From: CAZAQK01 sp046344715
GTDB lineage: Bacteria; Pseudomonadota; Alphaproteobacteria; Rickettsiales; SXRF01
DNA length: 64,000 nucleotides
Reading direction: 5' to 3'
NCBI GenBank assembly: GCA_046344715.1
Contig: JBKDKX010000016.1
Coordinates: forward strand, 1 to 64,000
Shown: in pieces, positions 1 to 8,235 of the stretch
Layout: every line of letters begins with the position of its first letter
How positions within the stretch are numbered: the stretch's first letter is position 1
Position numbers and translations under genes: made by a program
Notes under the pieces: generated by a model
What the model saw: the letters and a program-made list of their open reading frames with translations, nothing else
Told to the model about the DNA's origin: nothing
The model's database searches: none

Positions 1-56
1 ACCTTGAGGTGGTAGCTCCGCGAGGAATGGAAGTTCGAGTCTTCTCGACCGCACCA
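1..56 (+). tRNA. tRNA-Leu(GAG), 3' part
   Basis: The window opens inside the anticodon stem. A 7-base loop TTGAGGT with anticodon GAG (6-8) is closed by ACC/GGT. A long class II variable arm follows (TCC-GCGA-GGA, 17-26), then a T arm GGAAG-TTCGAGT-CTTCT (29-45), the 3' acceptor strand CGACCGC, A and an encoded CCA (54-56). The acceptor strand implies a 5' end of GCGGTCG, usual for tRNA-Leu. The 5' half lies outside the window. Confidence 0.88.
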
Positions 57-162
57 CCCTTCGCCTATGGCTTCGGGTGGCATAGCCACACGAATGCCGT
101 CATTAGGGTGAAGGGGTGTCCGCCGAAGCTTGCTTGCGGGCGTAGCATATTGATTCAAGATA

Positions 163-876
163 TTATTTAGCGTGCGGGTTTCCGATTTTACCTATACCAC
201 CTACTGCGCCTATGCCTCCTTTGTTGATTTTATTAGGCATCTCGGCGGCATCTGCCGGTACAGTTTGATTATCTACGGGTAGTTGGGGTGTAGTGGTATC
301 GATTGAGGGGCTATTCGGTGCATCAGGCGTTGTGGTATTTACAGAATCCGGTTTTCCCAAAGGTTTTGTTAGCGTTGGATTGGCGATAACCGTTGTGCTT
401 GCACCAATCGGCATCCTTGGGGCTGCTGAAAGAGGCTTGGGAACTGCTGGAAGCAGTCTTGGTGGGGTTGCCTGTACTGGTGGCGTTGGGGCGATAGGAA
501 CGTTAGCGGCAGGAGCTGCAGTAGATTCTTGTATAGCAGGAGGCGCGACTTCTTGTTTTGGGGGCAAAGAAGTACTTGAAGGAACGGCAGCTGTATTTGT
601 CTGTGGTTGCGACACAGGAACTTTTTGTGGGGTACTTACAGTGTTATTTATTCCACCTTTAAATCTTTTTTCTTCCGCCTTACGTTGTTTCTCTGCTTTT
701 TTCTTTTTTTCAGCGCGCATCTTTTGTTGCATTTTCTTTGGCATATCAACCCAGGATTTTTTGGTATCCATCAAGATGTGCGGGATTACATTATCGATAG
801 TCGGCATGGCATATGCCCAGAAAGGGACAACAAATAACGCAGACAGAAAAGCTAAAACTACTACTGCACGTTGCAC
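163..876 (-). CDS. Exported proline-rich protein of unknown function
   Basis: A 237-residue protein with a Sec-type signal peptide (residues 1-23, hydrophobic core then AYA). A highly basic Lys/Arg segment spans roughly residues 46-72. A long low-complexity stretch rich in Pro, Ala, Thr and Ser fills about residues 80-210, and the C-terminus is Gly-rich (GGIGAVGGIGKIG). This layout suggests an envelope protein with a flexible linker, but I recognise no family. It is the last gene of a minus-strand run after a bactofilin and an M23 peptidase, only 24 bases from the bactofilin stop, so a role in the same cell-wall or cytoskeletal module is plausible. The function is unknown. Confidence 0.7.
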   Translation of the reverse strand: MQRAVVVLAFLSALFVVPFWAYAMPTIDNVIPHILMDTKKSWVDMPKKMQQKMRAEKKKKAEKQRKAEEKRFKGGINNTVSTPQKVPVSQPQTNTAAVPSSTSLPPKQEVAPPAIQESTAAPAANVPIAPTPPVQATPPRLLPAVPKPLSAAPRMPIGASTTVIANPTLTKPLGKPDSVNTTTPDAPNSPSIDTTTPQLPVDNQTVPADAAEMPNKINKGGIGAVGGIGKIGNPHAK

Positions 877-900
877 AAAGGCCCCTGTTTTCAGGCTATT

Positions 901-1362
901 TTAGCGTATAAGGCGTATGTTTTCCAACACTTTCAGGGGGCGGGCAGAGGAATCTGATTCTTCGTCGTCTTCAACCACAGGTTTTTTAACATCCAGAATC
1001 TTATTGGTGCGCTTACACTTGCCATCAATAAATGCACCATCCTCAATGGTTATGCTCTCATGCATGACAATACCTTCGATATGGCAGCTGCTAAATAGGT
1101 GAGCATGGCGTGAGCGGATAAGACCTACCACTTTTCCATACACTAGCACATTATCTGCGATGATCTCGCCGTTGACCTTGCCGTGTCCACGCACGGTAAG
1201 CATCTGGCAGCGTATATTGCCATCAATGGTGCCGTCGAAATCGATGACTCCATCACTCACAATATTACCTAGAATATGCATTTCACGCGTAACAACGGTA
1301 GGGAATGCACCTTTTTTAGCAGGTGCTGTTTTCTTTGTGTCTGGCTTAGTTTTCCAGAACAT
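901..1362 (-). CDS. Bactofilin family cytoskeletal protein
   Basis: The core (about residues 25-125) shows the short glycine-punctuated beta-helix repeats of bactofilins, for example DGVIDFDGTIDGNI, GHGKVNGEII and ESITIEDGAFIDGKC. The N- and C-terminal tails look disordered. Bactofilins polymerise without nucleotide and often position cell-wall enzymes. The start ATG at 1362 gives MFWKTK, which resembles other family members. An in-frame ATG at 1374 is also possible. The gene overlaps the end of the upstream M23 peptidase gene, so translation is probably coupled. The pairing with an M23 peptidase is a known bactofilin context. The family call is strong; the exact start is uncertain. Confidence 0.88.
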   Translation of the reverse strand: MFWKTKPDTKKTAPAKKGAFPTVVTREMHILGNIVSDGVIDFDGTIDGNIRCQMLTVRGHGKVNGEIIADNVLVYGKVVGLIRSRHAHLFSSCHIEGIVMHESITIEDGAFIDGKCKRTNKILDVKKPVVEDDEESDSSARPLKVLENIRLIR

Positions 1363-2419
1363 ACTGACCCGCATTCAGGAATTTCTTGGGATTCAGCGTT
1401 TGTTCGCGGTAGCGTACTTCATAATGCAGATGGTTTCCGGTGCTACGGCCTGTGCTGCCTTGTATGCCAAGAACATCACCCTTTTTTATCTTCTGACCTG
1501 CCGACACGTTGATACGGCTTAAATGTGCATAACGCGTGGAGATGTTATAGCCGTGGTCAATATCTACGTAATTACCATAGGTGCTGCTCCACTCGGCTTT
1601 TTTAACTTTTCCATCACCGGTTGCATAAATCTGTGAACCGTTTGGGCCAGAAATATCAAGACCGGAATGAAAGGCAAGTCTGCCGGAGAACGGGTCAATC
1701 CGGCGGCCAAAATGGCTTTGCTCTTCACCATTTTTCATAGGCGATGCCAGTGGGAGCAGGCCAATAATCTGCTTGAGCGCAGCCAGTTCATCCAGACGCG
1801 TAAATAGCTCGTTTTCTTCAGGTGTTGCAATATAGGATGTATCAGGAATGAAGGGGCCACCCATGCCTTTATCCGTCTTGGTACTGGCTTGTGGTTTTGG
1901 CAAAGCTTTCTTCTGTACAAAATTACGCTTTAGGTCTTTTGGACTAAGGCCGGTCTGCTCAATAATGGCTTCAAGCTCGTCAATCTGTCCGGACGTTTTG
2001 AGTTTAACGCGCTCGATAATATCCTCTTTTGAGGTTTTCAGATCATCAACCTGTTTTTCCAGCATGGCAACTCGTGCCAGCAATTCTGGTTGGCTCAGGG
2101 ATGATGTATCGGCGGCTGCAATTTCCACCTCGGGTATATTTTTTTCTTCAGCAATCAGCGGTTCAGAAAGCCGGATTGGTGTCATCGCACGCATGGCGAT
2201 TGCCTGTTCCTTCAGCGTGTGGCGTGCAGCCATATATCTGCCCGTGGAATAGGATGCCCAGAAGATACAGCCAACAGCCAGCATAAGGGCGGCAAACTGC
2301 ATGCGGCCACTGACGTGTAGGTGCTTTACCTTATGTTCTGAAACAATAATGACGTTGCGCTTGTGAAACCATACATTCACATAATTTTTAAGCGTAACAA
2401 ACACGTCTTTATACTGCAT
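1346..2419 (-). CDS. Membrane-anchored M23 family peptidoglycan peptidase
   Basis: A 357-residue protein. A short cytoplasmic tail is followed by one membrane segment (about residues 37-58, LMLAVGCIFWASYS), a coiled-coil stretch (about 95-145) and a C-terminal LytM/M23 domain. Zinc-site motifs are visible: HFGRRIDPFSGRLAFHSGLDI, then HGYNISTRYAHL and NHLHYEVR. These enzymes cut peptide cross-links in peptidoglycan. The ATG at 2419 is chosen because AGGGAGA lies 8 bases upstream; the reading frame stays open further upstream into rsmB. The 3' end overlaps the bactofilin start, suggesting that this peptidase works with the bactofilin in cell shape or local wall remodelling. Confidence 0.9.
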   Translation of the reverse strand: MQYKDVFVTLKNYVNVWFHKRNVIIVSEHKVKHLHVSGRMQFAALMLAVGCIFWASYSTGRYMAARHTLKEQAIAMRAMTPIRLSEPLIAEEKNIPEVEIAAADTSSLSQPELLARVAMLEKQVDDLKTSKEDIIERVKLKTSGQIDELEAIIEQTGLSPKDLKRNFVQKKALPKPQASTKTDKGMGGPFIPDTSYIATPEENELFTRLDELAALKQIIGLLPLASPMKNGEEQSHFGRRIDPFSGRLAFHSGLDISGPNGSQIYATGDGKVKKAEWSSTYGNYVDIDHGYNISTRYAHLSRINVSAGQKIKKGDVLGIQGSTGRSTGNHLHYEVRYREQTLNPKKFLNAGQYVLEN

Positions 2420-2441
2420 CGCATTCTCCCTGCCGTAGTTT

Positions 2442-3818
2442 TTAGGGCTGGCCTGAATACCGCTCAAGTATAGCGGCGAAAAAGCCATCCACCCCGTCTT
2501 GGTGCGGGGCGACCCGAAAGTAAGAAACCGTATCCGATTCACTTGCGGGCGACGTTTTATCCCATATTTTTTTAGCACAAACAACCCTGAAATCCTTTAG
2601 ATTTATTAACAGTCGTTCAACTTGTTGTTCGTTCTCTTCTTTCAGTATGGAGCAGGTGGCATAAATCAGCCTGCCGCCTGGTTTTACCAGCCGTGCCGCG
2701 CTTTGCAGAATGGATTGTTGTACGGCTAAAACTTCCTCTAAATCCTTAAGCGTAAAGCGCCATTTGAGATCAGGATTACGCCGCCAAGTTCCCGTGCCGG
2801 AGCAGGGTGCATCCACCAGCACACGGTCGGCTGTACCCTTATGGCGTTTGATGTGCTGGTCATTTTCGTTTTCTATAACGTGGGTTTCAACCGTATCGAC
2901 ACCGGAGCGCTTCAGGCGTTCTTTAATTTGCGTGAGGCGTTTGGCAGAATTATCCCATGCCAGCACGCGGCCTTTATTTTTCATGGCGGCTGCAATAGCG
3001 AGTGTTTTTCCACCTGCACCAGCGCAAAAATCAATCACGCGCATACCGGGTGCGGCATCAACAAGCTGTGCCACCATCTGCGATCCTTCATCCTGCACTT
3101 CAAAATGCCCTTCCTTGAAATGGCGGGAGGTAAAAATAGGGGCACGTTTAGCAAGCCTTATACCCACAGGTGAGCGCGGGCAGGGCGATACATCAAAACC
3201 TTCTGCCTTTAGATTTTCCAGTAATTCTTCGCGTGTGGTTTTGAGTGTATTGACGCGCAAATCGGTGTGCGCCTGTTCGTTCAGTGCTAGCACGGCTTGT
3301 TCAAATTCATCACCAAAGCTTGCTTTAAGATGTGGCGTAAGCCATGCCGGATAATTAAGGCGTACATAGTCCGGCATGTCAGGATGCATAAATTCTTGTT
3401 TATGCAGTGCACCGCACATTTTGCCTTCTTCGGCAGTGAGTGGAGCAGGGCAGTGCGCGCCGTCTTTGGTGATATTCTGTATAGAATGCACATCATAATT
3501 TTTACGCATCATAAGCGCAGCCAGCACATAATCCCTGCCGGAAATCCGGGTGGATTCATTCAGCAGGCTGTTGCGGAGTGTGGCGCTTGTTTCATTGCTG
3601 CTGCCAGCTTTTACCCACCATGCCAGCGACATTTTATGACGCAGCACCCAATACACAAGCTCGCCAATAGCAGCGCGATCTTTGCTGCCAATAAAGCGGC
3701 GCGACTTGAAATACATGTCAATCTGCTTATCGGCAGGAAAACGTTTTTCTGATTGCCATGAATCAAGGATGGCATCGAGTAGTTCGATGGAGGCCTGTAT
3801 GCGTGCGCCGGGGGTCAT
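2442..3818 (-). CDS. rsmB: 16S rRNA m5C methyltransferase, RsmB/NOL1/NOP2 family
   Basis: A 458-residue SAM-dependent RNA cytosine-5 methyltransferase. The N-terminal part (about residues 1-150) resembles the NusB-like domain of the family. The catalytic domain carries the SAM motif DFCAGAGGKT (263-272), DAPCSGTG with Cys339, and YATCS with Cys389, the two cysteines used in catalysis and product release. NPDLKWR and a C-terminal GFFAAILER are also typical. RsmB methylates C967 of 16S rRNA in E. coli; the same target is inferred here. It lies between guaB and the M23 peptidase on the same strand, with 22 bases to the peptidase start, and may share their transcript. Confidence 0.92.
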   Translation of the reverse strand: MTPGARIQASIELLDAILDSWQSEKRFPADKQIDMYFKSRRFIGSKDRAAIGELVYWVLRHKMSLAWWVKAGSSNETSATLRNSLLNESTRISGRDYVLAALMMRKNYDVHSIQNITKDGAHCPAPLTAEEGKMCGALHKQEFMHPDMPDYVRLNYPAWLTPHLKASFGDEFEQAVLALNEQAHTDLRVNTLKTTREELLENLKAEGFDVSPCPRSPVGIRLAKRAPIFTSRHFKEGHFEVQDEGSQMVAQLVDAAPGMRVIDFCAGAGGKTLAIAAAMKNKGRVLAWDNSAKRLTQIKERLKRSGVDTVETHVIENENDQHIKRHKGTADRVLVDAPCSGTGTWRRNPDLKWRFTLKDLEEVLAVQQSILQSAARLVKPGGRLIYATCSILKEENEQQVERLLINLKDFRVVCAKKIWDKTSPASESDTVSYFRVAPHQDGVDGFFAAILERYSGQP

Positions 3819-3825
3819 AAAGCAG

Positions 3826-3898
3826 TGGCCAGTCGTCGGTGGCTAGTGGCTAGGGAGTGGTTTTTGTTTCTGGTCACTGACCATTGGTCACTGGCCAC
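3826..3898. repeat. Degenerate TGGCCAGT/CACTGACC short-repeat tract
   Basis: This intergenic stretch between rsmB and guaB is built from variants of the words GTGGCCAGT, GTGGCTAGTGG, GGTCACTGACC and GGTCACTGGCCACT in both orientations. Similar tracts occur at 44437-44518, 59620-59662 and 59731-59766, so this is a dispersed low-complexity repeat rather than a unique sequence. It has no coding signal. Confidence 0.6.
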
Positions 3899-5362
3899 TT
3901 AACTCTCCATCCTATAATTCGGTGCTTCGCGGGTGATGGTGATGTCATGGGCGTGTGATTCACGCAGACCCGCAGAAGTAATACGCACAAATTCCGCATT
4001 TTTCTGAAGCAGCGGAATTGTTGGGCTGCCAGTATAACCCATCGCGGCTTTCATGCCGCCGATGAGCTGGTGAATAACGCCAGACACAGGACCTTTGAAT
4101 GGTACGCGGCCTTCCACACCTTCGGGTACGAGCTTAAGCTTATCGGAAATTTCCTGCTGGAAATAACGATCCGCAGAGCCACGTGCCATTGCGCCGACCG
4201 ATCCCATGCCGCGATAAGTTTTGTATGAGCGTCCCTGATAAAGCACTACTTCACCCGGGCTTTCTTCCGTACCGGCGAATAATCCGCCAATCATGGCGCA
4301 GTCAGCACCGGCTGCCATCGCCTTTGCAAGGTCACCTGAGAATTTAATGCCACCATCGGCGATGACCGGAATATTCTTTTTCTTCGCCACGGCTACCACA
4401 TCCATAATGGCAGAAAGCTGCGGTACGCCAACACCGGCAATGATGCGTGTGGTACATATGGAACCCGGGCCAATGCCCACTTTCACGGCGTCTGCACCAG
4501 CTTCAATCAGTGCTTTTGCAGCATCTGCGGTTGCGATATTGCCTGCGATTATCTGTGCTGATTTATAGGTGGACTTAATGGCACGCACCGCATCAATCAC
4601 GCCTTTCGAATGGCCATGTGCCGTATCGACGACGAGTACATCTGCGCCGGCTTCAATCAGTGCTTCCGCGCGGGTGATTCCATCTTTGCCCGTGCCAACG
4701 GCAGCGGCTACGCGCAGGCGGCCTTGCTCGTCTTTGCAGGCGTTGGGGAAGGTTTCGGCTTTTTCAATGTCTTTCACGGTAATGAGACCAATGCAGCGAT
4801 ATTGCTTATCCACCACCAGCAATTTTTCAATACGGAATTGATGCAACAGTTTTTTGGCAGCATCGCGTTTGATGGTTTTTTCGACGGTGACGAGGTTATC
4901 CTTCGTCATCAATTCGCTTACTTTCTGGCGTGGGTCGGAAGCAAAGCGTACATCGCGGTTGGTGAGTATGCCAACCAGCTTGCCCGTTTTACGTTCCACC
5001 ACTGGAACACCAGAAATATTGTGGTGGCGTACCAGTGCCATGGCTTCGGCAAGTGTGGCATCGGGGTGGATGGTGAGCGGATCAAGCACCATGCCGGATT
5101 CATATTTTTTGACTTTCTGTACTTCGGCAGCCTGTTCAGCAGGCGTCATGTTTTTATGGATGCAGCCCATGCCGCCATGCTGCGCCATGGCGATGGCAAG
5201 GCGTGATTCGGTTACGGTATCCATCGCGGCAGAAATAAGGGGGATGCCAAGGGTAATATTCTTGGTCAGGCGGGTGGTGGTGTTTGCGTCTGCGGGAATG
5301 AAATTTGACGCTCTTGGCTTTAAGAGTACATCGTCGAACGTGAGGGCTTCTTTTATATCCAT
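3899..5362 (-). CDS. guaB: Inosine-5'-monophosphate dehydrogenase
   Basis: A 487-residue full-length IMPDH, which oxidises IMP to XMP with NAD+ in GMP synthesis. A TIM barrel is interrupted by two CBS domains (about residues 92-205, including SGVPVVE and GILTNRDVRF). The active-site loop GPGSICTTR has the catalytic Cys303. NAD/IMP-binding and flap motifs (DTAHGHS, ADGGIKFSGD, GGLFAGTEESPGE, YRGMGS) are intact. It is the first gene of a minus-strand run. A palindromic repeat sits just upstream of the start. Confidence 0.96.
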   Translation of the reverse strand: MDIKEALTFDDVLLKPRASNFIPADANTTTRLTKNITLGIPLISAAMDTVTESRLAIAMAQHGGMGCIHKNMTPAEQAAEVQKVKKYESGMVLDPLTIHPDATLAEAMALVRHHNISGVPVVERKTGKLVGILTNRDVRFASDPRQKVSELMTKDNLVTVEKTIKRDAAKKLLHQFRIEKLLVVDKQYRCIGLITVKDIEKAETFPNACKDEQGRLRVAAAVGTGKDGITRAEALIEAGADVLVVDTAHGHSKGVIDAVRAIKSTYKSAQIIAGNIATADAAKALIEAGADAVKVGIGPGSICTTRIIAGVGVPQLSAIMDVVAVAKKKNIPVIADGGIKFSGDLAKAMAAGADCAMIGGLFAGTEESPGEVVLYQGRSYKTYRGMGSVGAMARGSADRYFQQEISDKLKLVPEGVEGRVPFKGPVSGVIHQLIGGMKAAMGYTGSPTIPLLQKNAEFVRITSAGLRESHAHDITITREAPNYRMES

Positions 5363-5380
5363 GATTCACTCGCTGTTTAC

Positions 5381-5447
5381 TGTCATTCTGAGCGCAGCGA
5401 AGAATCTTATAACGCAAAGATCCTTCGGCTTTGGCCTCAGGATGACA
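5381..5447. repeat. Palindromic intergenic repeat (GTCATTCTGAG type)
   Basis: TGTCATTCTGAG (5381-5392) is answered by CTCAGGATGACA (5436-5447), with AATCTT/AAGATCC in the middle, forming an imperfect hairpin. The sequence type resembles the small palindromic repeats dispersed in many alphaproteobacterial genomes. It lies between guaB and the divergent gene at 5707. Confidence 0.6.
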
Positions 5448-5672
5448 CGTTGTGTCACTTTGCGGGATGCTTCTAGCGGTTTTCAAGGGGGTTGTCTACC
5501 GTGAAATAGCCTGAAATAACCCCCATATGGATTGTTACAATTTAATGATATGTGAAGATGGTAGTGCACTAACTTTATAAAATATCAATATATTACAATT
5601 TGCTAGCAATATTTCTCTAAGGCTGGATTTGAGTAGAGAAACTTTACAAATTTACGGATTAAGGTAAATTAT

Positions 5673-5747
5673 ATGCCTATTACATCAAGACATAGTGGGT
5701 ATTCGGATGGCAGGAAAGCGACGCGTCGAACGCAGAAAACACCTTGA
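5673..5747 (+). CDS. Possible 24-codon upstream ORF
   Basis: An ATG at 5673 preceded by AAGGTAAATTAT opens a 24-codon frame ending at TGA 5747. It overlaps the start of the longer gene at 5707 in another frame. This ribosome-binding site is better than the one in front of 5707, so it may be a leader ORF that affects translation of the downstream gene, or chance. No conservation can be judged from this sequence alone. Confidence 0.25.
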   Translation: MPITSRHSGYSDGRKATRRTQKTP

Positions 5748-6573
5748 AGGTAGAAAAAGATGGGACGAAGATGAGAGATCGCTGAGAAAGTTCAAGATTG
5801 GTGAGAAAGTGGTGATTGCCGGATCGCTTGCAACACTCGCCTATTGTGGTGGGCAGCGAGCAGGTTTGTGGGATGATACTTTGCCACCGCCTGATATGCT
5901 TTCACCGGAACTACTTAGCCCACCACCCGCAGAGGCTCCTGCCGATATTGAAACCGGCCGTCCGGATGTGGATATGGAACGAGTAAGGCAGGCAGTGGAA
6001 GAGGCTAGACAAAAGCGGGATGGAAATAGTGGTGCAACTAAACAAATGTCCAAACCCGAAACAGGGGGTATTTACACTCCATCAGGATCATCCTTTGTTG
6101 AAACCGTAGGCACACCAGAAACGCCCGAGCAAAAAGCCGAGCGCGAAAAAAAATATACAAAAGATGTAAATGCAGGGCTTTTGGTTGAGCGTAGCGCGGA
6201 GAAGATTCTGGCTGACAAGGAACTAGCCATTAAGCGGATTTTTGAGCACATGCTGAAACCTCAGAATGAGGCGTATAACAATATTCCTTCAGAGGAAGGT
6301 TCTCGCATTACCCAAAATGAATGTTATAAAGCGATTGAGCAGGCATTTCTTCGCAGGGCGATGGGTAACGAAGCGGCAACGCCAGCTGAAACCAAGAAAT
6401 ACTGGGATAGTTTATCGCAATCCGAAAAAGATGCACTAAGCCGGCAAATACTAGAGGCGCGTGATGTCGGTGGCGCATTTGGCATGCAGGCGTTTAATCC
6501 GATTCAGGAAGCGCTGAATCAATATCTGCGTGACCACCCTGAACTCAATCAGGGGCAGGGCAGAGGCCGCTAA
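5707..6573 (+). CDS. Hypothetical protein with N-terminal membrane segment
   Basis: About 288 residues from the ATG at 5707; a GTG at 5695 in the same frame is an alternative. The N-terminus is very basic (KRRVERRKHLEGRKRW), then a short hydrophobic segment (about residues 34-46, VVIAGSLATLAYCGG). A Pro-rich linker follows, then a mostly helical charged region, with a Gln/Gly/Arg tail. I recognise no family. The 5' region (5448-5706) is AT-rich and contains an overlapping 24-codon ORF with a better ribosome-binding site. The 3' end overlaps the convergent metY by four bases. The function is unknown. Confidence 0.6.
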   Translation: MAGKRRVERRKHLEGRKRWDEDERSLRKFKIGEKVVIAGSLATLAYCGGQRAGLWDDTLPPPDMLSPELLSPPPAEAPADIETGRPDVDMERVRQAVEEARQKRDGNSGATKQMSKPETGGIYTPSGSSFVETVGTPETPEQKAEREKKYTKDVNAGLLVERSAEKILADKELAIKRIFEHMLKPQNEAYNNIPSEEGSRITQNECYKAIEQAFLRRAMGNEAATPAETKKYWDSLSQSEKDALSRQILEARDVGGAFGMQAFNPIQEALNQYLRDHPELNQGQGRGR

Positions 6574-7868
6574 GCCGCTTTTGCCTGACCTGAAGCGGCT
6601 TTCAATGCTTGGTCAAAATCCGCCATAATATCCTCGGCATGTTCTAGGCCGATGGATACGCGCACACCTTCCGGTTTAATGCCTACTTTTGCCTGATGCT
6701 CTGGAGATAGCTGGTGGTGTGTGGTGGATGCAGGATGGATGATAAGGCTGCGAGTGTCACCAATATTGGCCACATGCTTCACCAGTTTGAGGTTTTCCAC
6801 CATCTGTTTTGCCGCTTCATAGCCGCGCTTTACACCAAAGGTGAATACCGCACCAAAGCCGTTTGGGGAGTATTTCTTGGCCACCGCATGGTATGGGCTG
6901 TCTGGCAAACCGGCATAACTCACCCAATTCACTTCCGGATGTTTTGAAAGGAAATTGGCTACTGCCATTGCATTGTCGCAGTGGCGCTGTACGCGCAGGC
7001 TTAATGTTTCCAATCCATTGATAGTAAGCGAGGCATTCATCGGGCTCTGGCAGGCGCCAAGGTCACGCAGGCCCACCGCGTGTGCGCGCATGGTGAAGGC
7101 CATTTCGCCAAAGGTTTTGAAGAATTCCAGCCCGTCATAGCAAGGGTCTGGTTTTACCATCATCGGGAATTTATCGTTCTGTGCCCAGTTAAATTTGCCG
7201 GAATCCACAATAATACCGCCCATAGCCGAGCCATTGCCGGTGATAAACTTGGTGGTTGAATGCAGCACAATATCAGCGCCCCATTCGATCGGGCGAATGA
7301 GGTAGGGGCTTGCCATGGTGTTATCGACCAGCAGCGGAATGCCATGCTTATGGGCAATTTTGGCCAACGCTTCAATATCGGCTACTACGCCTGCTGGGTT
7401 AGCAAAACTTTCGCAGTAAATGCCCTTGGTCTTGGGGGTAATGGCTGCTTCCACGGCCTTGTGATCCGTAATATCTACAAAATGCGCGCTCCAGCCGAAC
7501 TGTACAAAGCTGTTCTTGAACTGGCTGGTAGAGCCGCCATACAGGCGGTTGGAGACCACAAACTCATCGCCAGAGCGCATAAGGTTGAAAAGTGCCGTCA
7601 TCTGGGCGGCATGGCCGGAGGCGCAAGCGGTGGCACCTACACCACCTTCTAAAGCAGCCAGTCTTTCCTGCAGAGCTTGTACGGTGGGGTTTGTAAGACG
7701 GGAATAGACGAATCCGGCTTCTTTCAGGGTGAAGAGGTTGGCCGCATGCTCGGCATCGCGGAACTGGAAGCTCACGCTATTATATACCGGTGGCTGAAGC
7801 GAGCCGGTGGCATCGGGCGTATAACCAGCGTGGATGGCGAGTGTATCAAAGTGTTGGCGGCGGGACAT
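6570..7868 (-). CDS. metY: O-acetylhomoserine sulfhydrylase
   Basis: A 432-residue PLP enzyme of the Cys/Met metabolism family, matching the usual length of O-acetyl-L-homoserine sulfhydrylases. It makes homocysteine from O-acetylhomoserine and sulfide in methionine synthesis. The PLP lysine is in LHSTTKFITGNG (Lys207). The cofactor-contacting aspartate is in LLVDNTMASP, and YSRLTNPT and NRLYGGS are also present. The ribosome-binding site AAAGG sits just upstream. No SAM-II or other recognisable riboswitch was seen in the 5' region, which instead carries a palindromic repeat at 7937-8016. Confidence 0.93.
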   Translation of the reverse strand: MSRRQHFDTLAIHAGYTPDATGSLQPPVYNSVSFQFRDAEHAANLFTLKEAGFVYSRLTNPTVQALQERLAALEGGVGATACASGHAAQMTALFNLMRSGDEFVVSNRLYGGSTSQFKNSFVQFGWSAHFVDITDHKAVEAAITPKTKGIYCESFANPAGVVADIEALAKIAHKHGIPLLVDNTMASPYLIRPIEWGADIVLHSTTKFITGNGSAMGGIIVDSGKFNWAQNDKFPMMVKPDPCYDGLEFFKTFGEMAFTMRAHAVGLRDLGACQSPMNASLTINGLETLSLRVQRHCDNAMAVANFLSKHPEVNWVSYAGLPDSPYHAVAKKYSPNGFGAVFTFGVKRGYEAAKQMVENLKLVKHVANIGDTRSLIIHPASTTHHQLSPEHQAKVGIKPEGVRVSIGLEHAEDIMADFDQALKAASGQAKAA

Positions 7869-7936
7869 GGATTACCTTTTTTAAGAATGTTTCGCCCAAA
7901 GAAGCATATTTTAAGGGTTTTGACAACTGTTAGCGT

Positions 7937-8016
7937 CGTCATTGCGAGCGTAGCGAAGCAATCCAGAGCTTTTGGGAACCTGGATTGCTTCGTCGTTTTT
8001 ACTCCTAGCAATGACG
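7937..8016. repeat. Palindromic intergenic repeat (CGTCATTGCGAG type)
   Basis: CGTCATTGCGAG...GAAGCAATCC is answered by GGATTGCTTCG...AGCAATGACG, forming a long imperfect hairpin. It is a different family from the repeat at 5381. It sits between the divergent genes metY and the ornithine decarboxylase leader. Confidence 0.65.
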
Positions 8017-8133
8017 GGTAAAGGGGTGGGGGTAAAGTTTTTGAAAAAAACTCTTAAGTGTTGCATGTTTTTGCTTTATTATTAACTCGACTTTAATTAT
8101 AGAAGTCGCATCGTTAACTACGTATAGGACTAT

Positions 8134-8202
8134 ATGTTTACTATTGAAACTAAGCAGCGCTTAAAAAAGCGGTTTGTCGCGGTTCTCCTCGGCGAGCCTT
8201 AA
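8134..8202 (+). CDS. Putative 22-residue leader peptide before ornithine decarboxylase
   Basis: ATG at 8134, with AGGAC about 6 bases upstream, opens 22 codons and stops at TAA 8202, 33 bases before the decarboxylase ATG. The peptide is basic in the middle (TKQRLKKRF) and ends in VAVLLGEP-stop. A proline before the stop codon is known from termination-arrest leaders such as TnaC, and ornithine decarboxylase genes in gammaproteobacteria use the ornithine-sensing leader SpeFL. In alphaproteobacteria a speF leader RNA motif has been described upstream of this gene type. Whether this sequence belongs to it cannot be told without a covariance search. Coding function is inferred, not shown. Confidence 0.45.
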   Translation: MFTIETKQRLKKRFVAVLLGEP

Positions 8203-8235
8203 CGTAACAATTTGGATATATAGGTACTAAGATTG

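Noticed and set aside
57..162. CACCCT...AGGGTG inverted words and CCGCCGAAGC...GCGGGCG after tRNA-Leu
   Set aside because: Short and imperfect, with no T run. It may be a repeat remnant or weak hairpin, but not enough to call.
293..904. 203-codon plus-strand frame opposite the Pro-rich protein gene
   Set aside because: It is antisense to a gene with a clear signal peptide and has no sensible composition or ribosome-binding site.
7869..8040. SAM-responsive riboswitch upstream of metY
   Set aside because: I looked for a SAM-II-like pattern next to the start. Only a palindromic repeat and a plain ribosome-binding site are visible.
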